This document shows, piece after piece, positions 41,388 through 54,738 of a DNA stretch of 64,000 nt. The position numbers and the translations under genes are program-made. The notes beneath the pieces were generated by a model. That model was not told where the DNA came from, did not search any database, and was given only the letters and a program-made list of their open reading frames with translations. The stretch is taken from assembly GCA_036245525.1 (NCBI GenBank), contig BTPG01000005.1:120488417-120552416 (forward strand), in the 5' to 3' direction. Position 1 is the first letter of the stretch; every line of letters begins with the position of its first letter. The DNA is from Semisulcospira habei (lineage: Eukaryota > Mollusca > Gastropoda > Semisulcospiridae).

Positions 41388-41470
41388 AAGGGTAGTGCCA
41401 GTTTAGCTTGGGTAGTGCCAGATCACCTTATGAAGGCAACAAGCTAATCTGGCACTATCCATCAACTAAT
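41388..41470. repeat. Hairpin repeat (GGTGCCAGAATAG family)
   Basis: TTCAAGGGTAGTGCCAGTTTAGCTT faces CAAGCTAATCTGGCACTATC. One arm has an internal duplication (GGGTAGTGCCAG twice). Confidence 0.6.
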
Positions 41471-41558
41471 AATTATGACAAATCATCATCAAACAGGCAT
41501 TATGGAGATGAAGGTCATCATGAGATGTGAATGTCTTAAAAATCTAACTCTTTCATGG

Positions 41559-43178
41559 TGTCACGACATGGGTTTATTTCGTCTATTTTTGTGGGGGAGT
41601 AAGTTTAGAGGGGTGACAGGATTTAGATAGTCACCGGACGTACGGGTAGTTTAGGTGGGGTATTTGGCCTGTACACGAGTATTTGCTGCCGTGCGAGAGT
41701 TTGGAGGACGGCGTGGCGCACGTTATCGCCTGGTCTGCATGATCGGGTGGTTATTGTTTCACGTGTATTTTTGTCACATGATTTACTGAGCATTTTTTTT
41801 GTTGCTAACCTAACGTTATCCAAATTGTTACACAGTCGCTTTTCCAAACGCGAACGAGTCAGTCGTTTTTCCAGCAGTCTCCTAGGGTGGTCTTTCAGGC
41901 GTGGTTCGCCATTTGCTGAAGGCCTCAAACAGCTGTGTCGTTCGTTTGTAACAGCCCTGTGATACGGTTTTGGTCGTCCCAGAGCCAGTGTCCAAATTAG
42001 GAGAAGAGAAGAAGAGCTGCAACGACTTTACCCCTGGCTTGTCTTGTCATTGTTTGTCTTCATCCTAGCTGGGGCGTCTTCACAGATGGCAGTAAGTACA
42101 TGCAAAGATTCTTTAGTGGCCATTTGCTCGGGGGGGGGGGGGGGGGGGGGGGGGGAGGGGGGGGGAGTTGTTCGTGTTTGCGAGTGTCGTGGCACGCCCC
42201 GTGTTTAGTCAGGTCGGGATGTCCCATTTAATTATTTCTAACCTATTTAAGTAAAGTTTTGTATGTTTATAATGTTGTAAAGAACGTTGTGAGATTTATT
42301 CATCTCCTTGTAGTGACTATGTTGTGAGAGGAGCTTTGTCTTGGTGACGGAAAGTTTTTGAGAGATTGTATTATTTAAAGGCAGCCTGTGTCATGGAAGA
42401 TATTATCGCGGAAGCAAGAGCGTCGAGCTGAGCTGAGCTTATCGGTTGTGCTTCCGGCGAGAAGGTCCAGTGACGTGAAATATATTGAGTTTGATCAACT
42501 TTCAGTCGTGTTAAATTAAGGATATTTGCTCCATTTGTGTATGTGATATTGTTTATTCTAAAATATTGAGTTAGCTAAAGGAGCCTTGTGCTGTGAATGT
42601 CTAGTTTTCGAAAGGATTAATTTAATTCGAACTCGTGGTTCGTGCTCCCGCTGGGGAGATTCAATAGCTTGTGAAATATATTAATTTTTCTCGATCTTCA
42701 TTCGTGTTTTAGTAAGCATATATTTGGTTCATCGTATATTTGATATTGTGCTATTTGAAATACTGTGTTACTTAAGGAGCCACGTGCTTAAGGGACTCTT
42801 CGCGGAAGCAAAGGCGTTGGTCCAACTGGCATTAGCGCTCGACGCTTGTGCTTCCGTTAGGGTCCAGTGGCTTATGATTTAAGCTTTTTAGCCTCAGTTT
42901 TCTTTTGCATTTTATTTAGGATATTTGGTTTATTATATATATTTGTTGTTATTTTGTATTGTGTATAACGGGTCTTCGGGTGAGGAGTTTGGACGTGTGC
43001 GAGTATAAATGAGAGGTGTTAATGCGTGGATAGGATTGAGTGAGGATATTTTGGATTGTTAGGGTTATATGTAATAAATGTCGTCGTCATTGTTCCTCTG
43101 GTGTTTGTGTTAGTGTGGGACGGTTGTGTCTCAAGTGGTAGCACTCATAGCTCGCGCCCCGGAAGCGGGGTCCTGACA
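41559..43178. mobile_element. Solo LTR of a retrovirus-like retrotransposon, 1.6 kb
   Basis: Begins TGTCACGACA and ends GGTCCTGACA (TG...CA with a short inverted end). It is flanked by the 5-bp direct repeat CATGG (41554-41558 and 43179-43183), as expected for an LTR integration followed by LTR-LTR recombination. Contains a poly-G run at about 42131-42167. Two similar blocks (GGAGCC...GTGCT, GCGGAAGCAA..., CTTCCG...GGTCCAGTG at about 42405-42480 and 42780-42870) indicate an internal duplication. No coding domain is seen, so the superfamily is unknown; Ty3/Gypsy is likely from the 5-bp duplication. Confidence 0.75.
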
Positions 43179-43539
43179 CATGGTCAGGATTTTAGTACCC
43201 ATATGGCATATCTAATTGCAAGCGACACATTCCTCATATATAAGCCTCCATATAAAAATAAGCTGGGACTCATGAAGATCTATGCCTCTTGTCAGCCTCA
43301 TTCATTTCTGTTTCTCAGATCTATGGGTAAATATCAATCTGGTGGTTTTAGAGACACTACTTTTAGTTTTACCTGCTGGCAGTAAAGGGGTTAATACAAA
43401 TTTGTATCTGTATAAAAAAGTGTATTTTTCAGTAAAGCACAAGAATATTTTCAAATTTGTCCTAGAGGATCATCATTTTATAAAATATGCAAAAATTACT
43501 GCTGGTTATGATAAAGCATTATGATTAATAGCATAATAC

Positions 43540-44004
43540 CCTCTCTCTCTCTTGGCTTGACTTCGTGAACGAAGATTCTATAGGGCTTGCCTATGTCGTC
43601 TGCAGGCATGTTCGTGGCTGCGGAGGCCAATCCGGGACAGGCAGATTCGACCACAGTGGGAAGGCTGCAGGGGAAGGTCTGGTCAGGGTTCTGAGTTATG
43701 ACAACTCTGTTTTTTCTCCTGAGCCGCTTGTCCTTAATGTTAGCTCTGCGAGAGTCCTCAAAGGAATCGGCTGCCTTGTAAATGGTGGAGTGCCAGGTGT
43801 CGCGGTCCGCAGCAAGCGAAGACCACTGGCGGTGGTCGATTTGGCAGGCACTAAGTGACTTCTTGAGACCGTCTTTGTATCTCTCCTTTGGTGCCCCTCT
43901 GTCTCGGGTGTCCAGTGGCAAGCTCGCCGAACAGAGTGATCTTGGGTAAGCGATGATCCTCCATCCTGGAGACGTGCCCTGCCCAGCGAAGCTGTGTCCG
44001 CAGC
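43540..44004 (-). mobile_element. RTE-type LINE 3' fragment
   Basis: Flanked by the 10-bp direct repeat AGCATAATAC (43530-43539 and 44005-44014). Minus-strand frames encode DTRDRGAPKERYKDGLKKSL, IDHRQWSSLAADRDTWHSTI and SRRANIKDKRLRRKNR, the familiar C-terminal end of an abundant invertebrate LINE reverse transcriptase. A frameshift separates the conserved parts. The 3' tail is GA-rich. Heavily 5' truncated. Confidence 0.8.
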
Positions 44005-44311
44005 AGCATAATACAAACCCTGAAGAAGTCACCAACTCAGCCCTACTGTATTCAACAGAGAAGATAGATAGATGATAGTGCAAGGCCAGTGAAGCTAAAT
44101 AGACGCTGAAAAAGAGGAGTTATCCTTGAACAATCATGATCAATCTATCTTCTTTGTGTGGGCACACTCTCATAATATACCATATAACCCTTCAAATGTA
44201 TTCAAATATTAACCCCCTTAAGGATTAAGGTATGGCATATATTGTACAGTAAACAGTGTCAATGGCTGAATGCACAGTCAAAGGGGTTAAAAGTAAAGTG
44301 AAAGTTCTAGA

Positions 44312-45496
44312 TCAAATTAACCTAATGTTAACTGATGCCAGGGCATCCACAGCCCAGTCAGGGTAGTTCTTCTGGGGAAACATTTCCTCAAAGAATTTCT
44401 GCACGAACTGTGGGAATTTTAGGGCAATGATGCTCTCATGCATGGCTCTCATCAGTCTCAGCTGGTAGGCAACATTGTGCACTGTGAGTAGCGTGCAAGC
44501 CACAGTTTCATTGGTCACTACTGTGTTGAGGTATGCTCTTGTGTATTCAGCACAAGTTGAACATGGGCAGTCTTTGTCTATTGGCTGGAAGTCCTTCGCA
44601 AATGTTTTATTTTTCAGGTTAAGTTGTCCTGTTGATACTAGAGCACAACCAAAACGAGCAGTCCTGGTGGGGAAGACACAATCAAACATATCACATCCAA
44701 GTGCCACACACACCACAAGGTCGGCCGCAAATCCCACCCCCATAAGATAACGTGGTTTGTTCCTAGGCAACTCATCTGTGGACACAGTCACCATTTTCCA
44801 AAAGTGCTGCTTCTTTTCTCCACCGCTCAGTCCTCCAATGGCAAAGCCTGGCACGTCACGCTTGAGAAGTTCTCTGGCACATTGCCGTCGTAGGTCCTCA
44901 TTCAGGCCTCCCTGTACGATGGGAAAAAGATTCTGGTCATGTGGGCGTTTGTGGGCAGCAATACAACGATCAAGCCAGCGGATGGTGCGGTGCATGGCTT
45001 CTTCTACACGTGGGCCTGTGACAGTGGAAGACACCACATCATCCAACTGCATGATGATGTCTGCACCTATGGCATTCTGTATGCTGATGGAATGTTCTGG
45101 TGTCAACAGCATCATGCTGCCGTCGTGGGGCGACTTGAACCTCACCCCTTCCTCCGTGATCTCCGCCAGCTCCAGCAACGACACCATCTGGAAGCCGCCA
45201 CTGTCCGTCAGTAGCGCCCTGTCCCACTGCATGAACTTGTGTAGTCCGCCAACCTTCTCAATCAAATCTGGGCCCGGTCTGTGACCCAAGTGGTAGGCGT
45301 TTCCTAAAATAATACGACAGTCCAAGTCTCTCAGCTGTTGTGGGACAAGACCTTTAAGCGAACCCTGCGTTCCAACAGGCATGAACACAGGGGTGTTGAC
45401 AGTTGCGTGGGGCAGCAGCATCTCGCAGGCGCGAGCCTTAGACACTGGACATTCTGCCAGAATTTTGAGAGAAAGTGCCGAGTGCTTGCCGGCCAT
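44312..45496 (-). CDS. QTRT1: Queuine tRNA-ribosyltransferase catalytic subunit 1
   Basis: Catalytic subunit of eukaryotic tRNA-guanine transglycosylase. It exchanges G34 for queuine in tRNAs for His, Asn, Asp and Tyr, with partner QTRT2. 394 residues in one exon, near the usual ~400. Motifs: [33 protein letters not shown] (catalytic Asp), IGGLSGGE, and [12 protein letters not shown] (nucleophile Asp). The zinc site is CPCSTC followed by LLTVHN. No stop or frameshift. The start at 45496 ([17 protein letters not shown]) lies 245 bp from the divergent RPF1 start. The lack of introns is unusual next to intron-rich neighbours and could reflect intron loss or a retrocopy. Confidence 0.96.
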   Translation of the reverse strand: MAGKHSALSLKILAECPVSKARACEMLLPHATVNTPVFMPVGTQGSLKGLVPQQLRDLDCRIILGNAYHLGHRPGPDLIEKVGGLHKFMQWDRALLTDSGGFQMVSLLELAEITEEGVRFKSPHDGSMMLLTPEHSISIQNAIGADIIMQLDDVVSSTVTGPRVEEAMHRTIRWLDRCIAAHKRPHDQNLFPIVQGGLNEDLRRQCARELLKRDVPGFAIGGLSGGEKKQHFWKMVTVSTDELPRNKPRYLMGVGFAADLVVCVALGCDMFDCVFPTRTARFGCALVSTGQLNLKNKTFAKDFQPIDKDCPCSTCAEYTRAYLNTVVTNETVACTLLTVHNVAYQLRLMRAMHESIIALKFPQFVQKFFEEMFPQKNYPDWAVDALASVNIRLI

Positions 45497-45741
45497 TTTT
45501 ACACGAGGTAGGCAAGGGAGACGACCCTCGTTTACATATGGGGGATATCAATGCAATATTTTACTATTGCAATATGACAAAACACGATACATCTGTACGT
45601 TAATTTTATTATACTTAAATGAATTAAATCATATGCAATATATAATAAAAGTAAACAGATTGTGAAACTAAGCACAATAGCGTCTAATTTAAATTCCGTT
45701 GTTTTTGTGTAATTATACTGATAGATCCCTATCGAATCAAG
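45497..45741. promoter_or_regulatory. QTRT1/RPF1 head-to-head intergenic region
   Basis: 245 bp separate the two divergent start codons, so a shared bidirectional promoter is likely. No TATA box is apparent on either side of good quality. The right part has ATCCCTATCGAATCAAG just before the RPF1 ATG. Assignment as a promoter is by position only. Confidence 0.55.
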
Positions 45742-48700
45742 ATGGCGACAAAAGGCGAGGTTCCAGTGCCTGCGAAGAATATTTCTTCCATCAAAAACAA
45801 ACAGAAGAGATCGGAAGCGTATCGTGAATTAAAACGAGCGAAGAAGAAGGTATGGCATATATTGTATTCATTAATATTCTCCAGTGATTGAAATTTAGAA
45901 CTTAATTCTACTCGCATATTGTTGCAGCTATATTTCTCAACCGCCTCAAAACTTTCGCCGAGGAACTGCTGGCAGAAGAACAGGCTGGCTTCAGAGTTGG
46001 AAGAAGCACTGTAGAGCAGATTTTCAACTGCCGCGTCCTGATCGAGAAACATCTGCAGCATCAACGCGAACTCTACCACAACTTCATTGATTTCAGGAAA
46101 GCATTTGATCGCGTCTGGCACGACGGACTCTGGCAAGTCATGAGATCGTTCAACATAGAGGAGGGACTGATCCAAATGATAGAAGCGCTTTACAAGAACG
46201 CCTGCAGCGCAGTTCTACTTAACAATCAGTCAGGCGAGTTCTTCAGGACGACGATCGGTGTCCGTCAAGGATGCCTGCTCTCTCCTGTCCTTTTCAACAT
46301 ATTCCTGGAGAAGATCATGCAGGAAACCCTCCACGACCACCATACTTCAATCTCTATTGGTGGCAGATCCCTGTGCAATCTTCGATTCGCAGACGACATT
46401 GACCTCATGGCAGGCAGCAATAGTGAGCTCCAAAACCTGACAGACAAACTTTCAAGTAGCGCAGGGTCTTATGGCATGGAGATCAGTACGGATAAAAGCA
46501 AAGTGATGATCAACACCACAAGCGACAGCAGCAGCAACATTCACATGAACGGCCAGAAGCTAGAAGAGGTCAATAGCTTCAAGTACTTGGGAGCCACCCT
46601 GTCCAAAGACGGTAGTTGCATAGCAGAGATCCGTATCAGGATAGGTACAGCAACATCCGCAATGGCCAGGCTGGACAGGATATGGCGAAGTAACTCCATC
46701 AGCTTCACCATCAAGTACAGGCTTTACAAGTCCCTCGTAGTGTCTATTCTACTCTACGGCTGTGAGACTTGGACACTGCTTGCAGACACAGAAAAGAAAA
46801 TCCAGGCCTTTGAGAACAAGTGCCTGAGGAAGTTGCTCCGCATCTCGTACCGCGAGCACAAGACCAACGAATATGTACGGAGCATCGTCACTTCCCTGGT
46901 GGGCCCACATGAACCCCTTCTGGCAACTGTGAAACGGCGCAAGCTTGCTTGGTTTGGCCACGTGACCCGACACAACACCTTGTCCAAGACTATCCTCCAA
47001 GGCACTCTCGAAGGAAGTCGTCGGCGAGGTCGTCAGAGAAAGAGTTGGGTCGCAAACATAAAAGAATGGACCGAACTCAAGATGCCAGACTTGCTTGCCA
47101 CCGCCCAAAATAGAACTCAGTGGAGAGCACTGTCTGTTGCTGCTGCCTTTCAGTCCCCCCAACGCCCAGTTCGGGCAAGGGACTGATGATGATGATGATG
47201 ATATTTCTCGGGCCTGACGATGGTGCTTAGTTTGACTAAATCAGTGCAAATCCGCTGCGTCACCGCATCACTAGCTCAATTCAGAATTGAGCACCATCGC
47301 CATGCCCCTATGATATATCGGTGCGTCAGTTAAAAAAGCACAACCAAGGGTGTAAAAAAACATTTGTTTAAAATCTTATTTCAGGCCAAGATAGAGGAAA
47401 AGAAGAAGAAGGAACGCACACGAAAAATGATGGGAGACAAGGTAAGTATCACAACATATCGCAAAACCAAATTGTTTAGACTTAGAGTCTTGAACTTAGT
47501 GCTATTCACACATTATATTCAATCTAATTTGACCAAGCCAAGAAGAGACCAACCCACTCTTTGCCTGACAAGTGGCATGACAATCAAACTGCGTGCATGA
47601 GAGCTCGTCAACCAATCAGCGCTGTAGAACCATGTGCTTCAGGATGCCATGCTCCGGCAAAACAGACAATTCGTTGCTTGACTAATCGGTATTTTCTTTT
47701 CTTTTACAAATTACATTAGCTGATTTTGACAGCACTGGAGATGCCTAGAATTTCTACTAGTAGAAAGCACTTTTGTAAGTCATATGCCCGATACCCTGAT
47801 CGATATCCAGATGTGCCATTTTTCCATTCCTGAAGCCTTTCTCAAGACTGGCATACATGAAAGTGTGGATTAAAGCATGCGGTCGGTCACACAATCAACT
47901 GAACCCTGAGAGAATCACCAGATATCACTGCGTATCCTGGAAAGTAAAATTTCTGCTTCTCAGTACTTACTTACTTACTTACGCCTGTCACCCCTACCAG
48001 GGTATAGGCCATCGACGAGAGACCTCCAGCGACTCCTGTCCTGTGCTTCTCCTTCGATTTTACTCCAGGTGGTTCCCAGTCTCTTGATGTCTGCTTGGAG
48101 GTCTCGACGCCAGGTGTTTCTCGGCCTGCCTCTTTTCCTCTTTCCCTGGGGGTTCCATGACAATGCCTGCCTAGTGATACTGGAAACTGGCTTTCTCAGA
48201 CTGTGACCAATCCATCCCCATCTTTTTCGTCCAATTTCATTCTCTGCTGTTATCTGCTCTGTTCTCTCCCAGAGTCTGACGTTGCTGATCTTCTCTGGCC
48301 AGTGGATTTTCAAGATTCTTCTAAGGCAACTGTTTATGAAGATCTGTACTCTGTTGACTGTGGTTTTTGTCAACCTCCAAGTCTCTGCTCCATATAGGAG
48401 AACTGCTTTTACGTTTGAGTTGAAAATCCGGACTTTGGTGTGTTGTGACAGCTCTCTGGAACTCCACACTTTTTTCAGCTGGAGAAAGGCTGCTCTGGCT
48501 TTACCGATTCGTGCTCTGACATCTGCATCAGTGCCACCTATTTTGTCGATGATGCTCCCGAGATAGGTGAAGGACTCCACCTCCTCCAACAGGGTGCCAG
48601 CAAGCAAGACTGGTTCTTCCCTGGTTGCGTTCAGCCTCATTGTCTTTGTTTTCTGTTTGTGGATGGTGAGGCCCACTTGGGACGAGATGTCAGCAAGCCT

Positions 48701-51700
48701 CATGGTCTTGTCCTGCATTTGTTGATGAGTGTGGGACAGTAAAGCCAAGTCGTCTGCAAAATCGAGGTCGTCAAGCTGTGTCCACAGTGTCCACTGTATT
48801 CCGCTTCATCTCTGCTCTGTGGTCCTCTTCATGAGCCAGTCTATGGCCAGTAGGAAGAGGAACGGAGACAGCAAACACCCCTGCCTGACGCCGGTTCTGA
48901 CCTGGAGCTCCCTGGTGAACTGCCCTTCATGGATCACGCGACATGTCATGCCATCGTAGCTGCTCTTGATCAGGCAGACGAGTTTTGTGGATACAACGTA
49001 GTGTCGTAGGAGTTTCCACAAAGTCTCTCGGTCCACGCTGTCAAATGCTTTCTCGTAATCCACAAAGTTGACGTACAGCGGGGAGCTCCACTCCAGAGAC
49101 TGCTCCACGATGATGCGGAGAGTGGCAATCTAGTCTGTACATGATCAGTTTTTCCTGAATCCTGCTTGCTGGTCTCTCAGCTGGGGGTCGACGGAGCTCT
49201 GCTTCTCAGTGTTCCACCATATTTTTCACAGCTGGACTGACTTGATCACATTTCATCTGCTAAATTGGATAGTAGCTAGATCTGTCAGTTGCGTGTGCAG
49301 CATTCGCACATGTATGCTGACCCCGTATGGCTGGGGTGAGAGATGCCTCAATGATGTAAACAGACTAGCACTAGCAGCAGTTCTCAGGGGGAAAAAGATG
49401 TTTTCAGACAGTCTGCAATGTTAAGAGTTTTTTTCTGCTAGTGGTTGGTGCGCACACATAATTTAAGTGTACTGATGATTGCCTGCACAAGAATTTAGTT
49501 TGAGACTCCGTAGTGGGTATGCCCAGACTGTAAACACATAAAAGCTGATATTACTATTGGAAAGAGCGCATAAAAATGTGTGGTCATGCAAAATTTCAAA
49601 GATCTATCTTTCAGTTTCATAGTTTATGAAAAATCACAATTTGGCGAAGATGAGACAATTTGCTAAAGTTTTGCCAAGTTTAACTTAAACTTGGCAAAAC
49701 TTTAGCAAATTGTCTCATCTTTAAGGTCACATGATAATGTCTAGACTGACAATATCCCCACTTGCTGTACTGATTAAAGCCAATACCTAGTTTGTATTGA
49801 TTTTGTTTACAGCTCATATCAGTATACTTTACAAGTTATGCCATTCTAAAAAATGTTTAAAAAATCAGCATCAAATAGTGTGATTTACTATAGTAGCAGT
49901 CTACACACTTTACCTGTGCCTTTGTCTTCATCACACATACCTGCATATATCATATGCCACTAAAGGCACTGGGGACCAACAGAAGTTGTAAGTCTTGCCA
50001 ACTCTTAAATCTGCATCTGTCTTTTTGACATGAAGGGGGTGATCAGTTGTTCGGTGATATGCTGAACAGTCCTGGAACGAATGTCTATAGATTTGACATG
50101 GGCACGGTGCATCACTTTTGTTTAGCTGTATGGTGTCAAACACCAGCCTGTTGATGACACCTCGCTGGACTGGCCATAGATTGAAAGGTGTTTTGTACAT
50201 TTTGGCCCACCCTTCTGACACACAGGAGTTAGCACTTTCACAAGAAAACACTTATGACAACTTCTCCTTTCGTCAACTCTTTTTAAACATCTACTGGTGT
50301 GTTTTGTTTGAAGCCACCACCAATGTGAGTAATCCAAAGTAAAGTGACAGCCAGTGGCTTGTCTCACAGCCCTGTACTGTGTCACAACAGTCAACAGCCC
50401 TAGACTTTCAGTATTCATTGTGTCACATGGCCCTTTCTGTAATGTATTTACAGTGGAGGAGGTCCTTGAGAGTTCAGTGTCATTGTAGTCTCACCTGCCA
50501 CACTGAGCATCTCAACTGCTGAAGTGAAGTGTGGCAGCAGACTATCATTACATCTCTAATCTCCCTACAGACCTGACTAACTAGGTCTTTAAAATGTTGA
50601 CAGAGAGTTTTTCCATGCTGTTTTTAACCCATTCAGTCCTGATGCACTACAGCTGCAGTTGGGTCGACCATGATAATTCAAGGGTAATGCCAGATTAGCT
50701 TGGGGCCTTTTGGCGTCAAGCTAATCTGGCACTACCCTTGAATTATCATGGTCGATCCGTCTCCTAGTTCCTTGACAAGTTATTTTTAATTTGTTTTCTT
50801 TTACAGTTGCTGACTTTGTTAATTTTTGTTGACATAACCAAGCAAGAAAACCGTAAACATTCTGCTGAACTCAGACTAAGCGCGTGATAAACATTGTGAT
50901 TTTCCGTCGTTTATTGTTTTAGTTGATTGAGCTTTTTTAAAGCATTTTCTAGATATTGATATTAGTTGATTTTTTTAATTTTTTTAAAATTATTTTTTGT
51001 GATCATATTTGTATTATATTTCTCGTTACATTTGCGTTTTTACCGACATGCAAAATCGTAATCTAAATACTGTTCCGAAACGAACAGACGAACTGAGAAT
51101 TGGCCATCTTAACATATACCATCTAGTTAACAAGGTGCCCTATTTATCTGTGTTCCTAAACACGCCCTTATATTTTCATATTTTTGGTGTGTCCGAGTCA
51201 AGGCTTAAAAGTTCAATAAGGGATAGCTCCATTTCTGTCCCAAACTTTTCAGTACTCCGCAGAGATGCGTCAAGCCCTCAACACACTGGCCTAGCAGTAT
51301 ATATACATAATTCAATACTCGGTAACGTCAAACGGCGACAAGACTTAAAGTCAGTTCAAGTGGAAAGCTTGTGGGTAGAAGTGAAAACATCTAAATCACC
51401 CCCCATCCTCCCGTAGCCAGCTGGGACTGGTATGATGACTTTGTAGCAATGATGGATAACGTAAATCAAAATAAAGCTAACATTGTTCTTTTGGGCGATT
51501 TTAATATTGATCTTTCTAAATCTAAAGGGTCCAATGTTGCATGGGCGTCAACAACAGCACTATTCGGTTTAGAACAGTTTATTAAAACCCCCGCTAGAAC
51601 CACATGTACATCTTCAACCCTGATTGATCATATTTATGTGACAAATGATGATAAAATATCAAATGTACATGTTCCCTCCTTAGCTGTCAGTGACCATAAC

Positions 51701-54354
51701 CCAGTATGTTGCACAGTCTCCATGAAACTAGACAAAGAGAACAAAAAGAGACATAAGACAATTAAATATCGTTCTTTAAAAAATTTTAATAATGGTGACT
51801 TTCTGCGGGATCTGCGCAATACTCCTTTCAGTGACGTGTATAACCACACTTCTCATGACAGTGCCCTGTCGTACTGGATGGATCTATTCCTTGGGGTCCT
51901 AAATAAGCATGCGCCCATACGAGAAAAACGAGTTAATCACTCTACCCTGCCACCCTGGTTAACAGTAGATATCAAACAGGCCATGTCATTTAGAGACAAA
52001 CTTAACAAAGAAAAACAGTTTGATGAATATAAGAAACAACAAAATCGTGTTAAATACCTAGTGAGAGCGTCAAAATAACTGTTCTTCCAGGAAATGATTA
52101 GGGACAAAAAAGATACAGCATCGGTGGGGAAAGCCCTGAACATTATAACGAAGGGTAAATCAGCCCCTGAAATTCCATCCCATTTGTCAGCTGATATATT
52201 AAATATAAATGCTATGCATTATTATTATTATTATTATAAATAACCACTTCCTATTGACAGCTGAACCACTTGCTCAGTCAGCTGCAAGTAGTAACGCAGA
52301 GTACCAAGTTCCTAGTGTACTGGAAAAATACTGTGAGGCCAAAAATATACTGCAGACATTCATCATTCCTGATATTACCGTCGCTGAAGTCGGCAAATTT
52401 ATTTCTAGCATGCCGAACAAAACGTCCACCGGGATGGATGGTATCGACAACAAAATTCTGAAAATGTCACTACCATATACGGTAGAGGCTCTCACTTATA
52501 TCTTTAACCTCTGTATAAAACACAGCACGTTTCCAACTATTTTCAAAGAGGCCAAGGTAATTCCAATCCCTAAATCAAAAGATCTTGAAGGTGTCAATAA
52601 CTACCGTCCTATCTCACTTTTGTTGGCCCCTTGAAAAACAAATACAAAAACACCTCCTCGATTTTCTAGAAAAGGGCAATTATATATTCATCAGTCCGGC
52701 TTTAGTCCGAAACACTCATGTCAGTCAGCACTGACACACATTGTAGACAGCTGGCTGGAATCAATAAATAAAAACCTGATGCTGGAGCTGTTTTCTTAGA
52801 CCTACAAAAGGCATTTGATCTTGTCGACCATGACATTCTCTTAAAGAAGCTAGCAGCATACCATATAAGTAAAACCGCCATAGCATTCTTTAGATCATAC
52901 CTAAAAGACAGAAAACAAAAGGTATATACCCATGGAAAATACTCTTAACAAGGACAAGTTAACTACGGTGTCCCCAGGGGTCGATCTTGGGACCTCTTCT
53001 ATTTATAATATTCATTAATGATTTGCCTTTGCATATTACTAACACTGATGTCAACTGCAACCTGTTTGCGGACGATACAAGCCTCCATGTTTTGGGTAAA
53101 AAAAAAAACAGCTGACATTAACCTTAGCTTACAAAGTAGTCTCAGCGAGGTTTCCGACTGGTGTAGAGAGAATCATATGGTTCTTCATCCAGAAAAATCA
53201 AAGAGTATTTTAATCACTACACGACAAAAACACCAACGACGACCACAGCCGTTACCTTTACAACAGAACGCTAAACCGACAGAACAAGTCACAGAGCCTA
53301 AATTCTTGGGAATACACGTTGACAAACAACTATGTTGGGAGACACATATAAATACAGTCTGTAACACCATTGCTAAAAACACTTTCCTGTTGTCCCAGCT
53401 TAGACAAGTAACGGATACACATACTCGTAAACTGTTTTTTCATGCCCATATCAAGTCTCACGTTGATTATGTCTCCACAGTTTGAGACGGTTGTAGTGAT
53501 GTTCACATGAACAGGTTAAACTCTATATATAAAAGAGCTGTCAAAATGATAGATATGCGGCCCATTCCTACCACAGACAAATTTAGACATCTAAACATTC
53601 TCGGTTTGCGTCAACAACTTAATTTCAACAAATGCATCCTCATGCACAGGATATTAAATAACACAACACCGCAGTATCTAACCACCAAATTTATGCCACA
53701 GCAAGAACGCGAACGGACCTCAAGGAACAATACTTTACCCCTACCTCTGCCTAGAATTGACCTTTTTAAAACTAGTTTATCATTTTCTGGACCGTTTGTA
53801 TGGAACACTATTTCTGCACATTTGAAGACTATAGCCTCGCTTGGAATCTTTAAAACGAAACTTTTCGATTACCTGATGAGCCAAACATAACATCACTGGG
53901 CATTTATTTAAACAAACCCTGATGGTTAATACTTTAATGTAATACATGCATTATGTATAGTGTTTGTGTGTGTGTGTGTGTGTGGTATAAGATGAGTGTT
54001 ACTATTATTTTGTGTAAAGAAGTACCCAACGGAGAAAGAAACACGCTTAGAAAAGATGGGTACAACACAATTTATTAATATTTCGGGTAAATACCCTTTG
54101 TCAAAATAGACAAACAAACAAACATAGAGATTAGCCGCTACTTATCTTCAATGGCAGAAGGAATGTGGCAACTGAAGGAGGTGACGTAAAATAAAAGAAA
54201 AGGAAGAACAAAAGTGCGGAAAAAGTAAAAATGACGTCAACAAAAAATCGCGTAAGAGAGAGACTCGGAAAGAACCTGAACACGAGAGACAAGAGTGTGT
54301 GCAAGCACGTGCAGGAGCGAGCGAAAGAAAAGGCGTGTAGATGAGGCCAGAGAA

Positions 54355-54387
<33 letters not shown>

Positions 54388-54696
54388 CGGAGAGAGAGAA
54401 AGAGAGAGAGAACGAATGGGGAGTACCCTTGGGCACGAAGTAGGCTGAGTGTCTAATACACAAGGCCTGCTAAACACCAACCCGAAGGCAAACTTTATAT
54501 CACCTTCAAGTTGAGGACTACCTCGGGGAAAAACGGGAGGACCCCGGGAAAAAAACCCCAGCATTTAGCACGGTACACAACAAGTAATAAGTCATGAAAA
54601 CAAAGCAAAGAATCAAATTCAGTAAGAGAATATTGGTATAAGTGGAGAGTAGGTAGTTGTGAAACCGTCTTCAAGGGTAACTCAAAAAATAAGGGG

Positions 54697-54738
<42 letters not shown>

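Noticed and set aside
43056..43385. Hydrophobic ORF at the right end of the solo LTR
   Set aside because: It crosses the LTR boundary and target duplication, so it cannot be one ancestral gene.
49931..50418. Cys-rich minus-strand ORFs in RPF1 intron 2
   Set aside because: Two overlapping frames without known motifs, start context or splice signals; could be a decayed element but unsupported.
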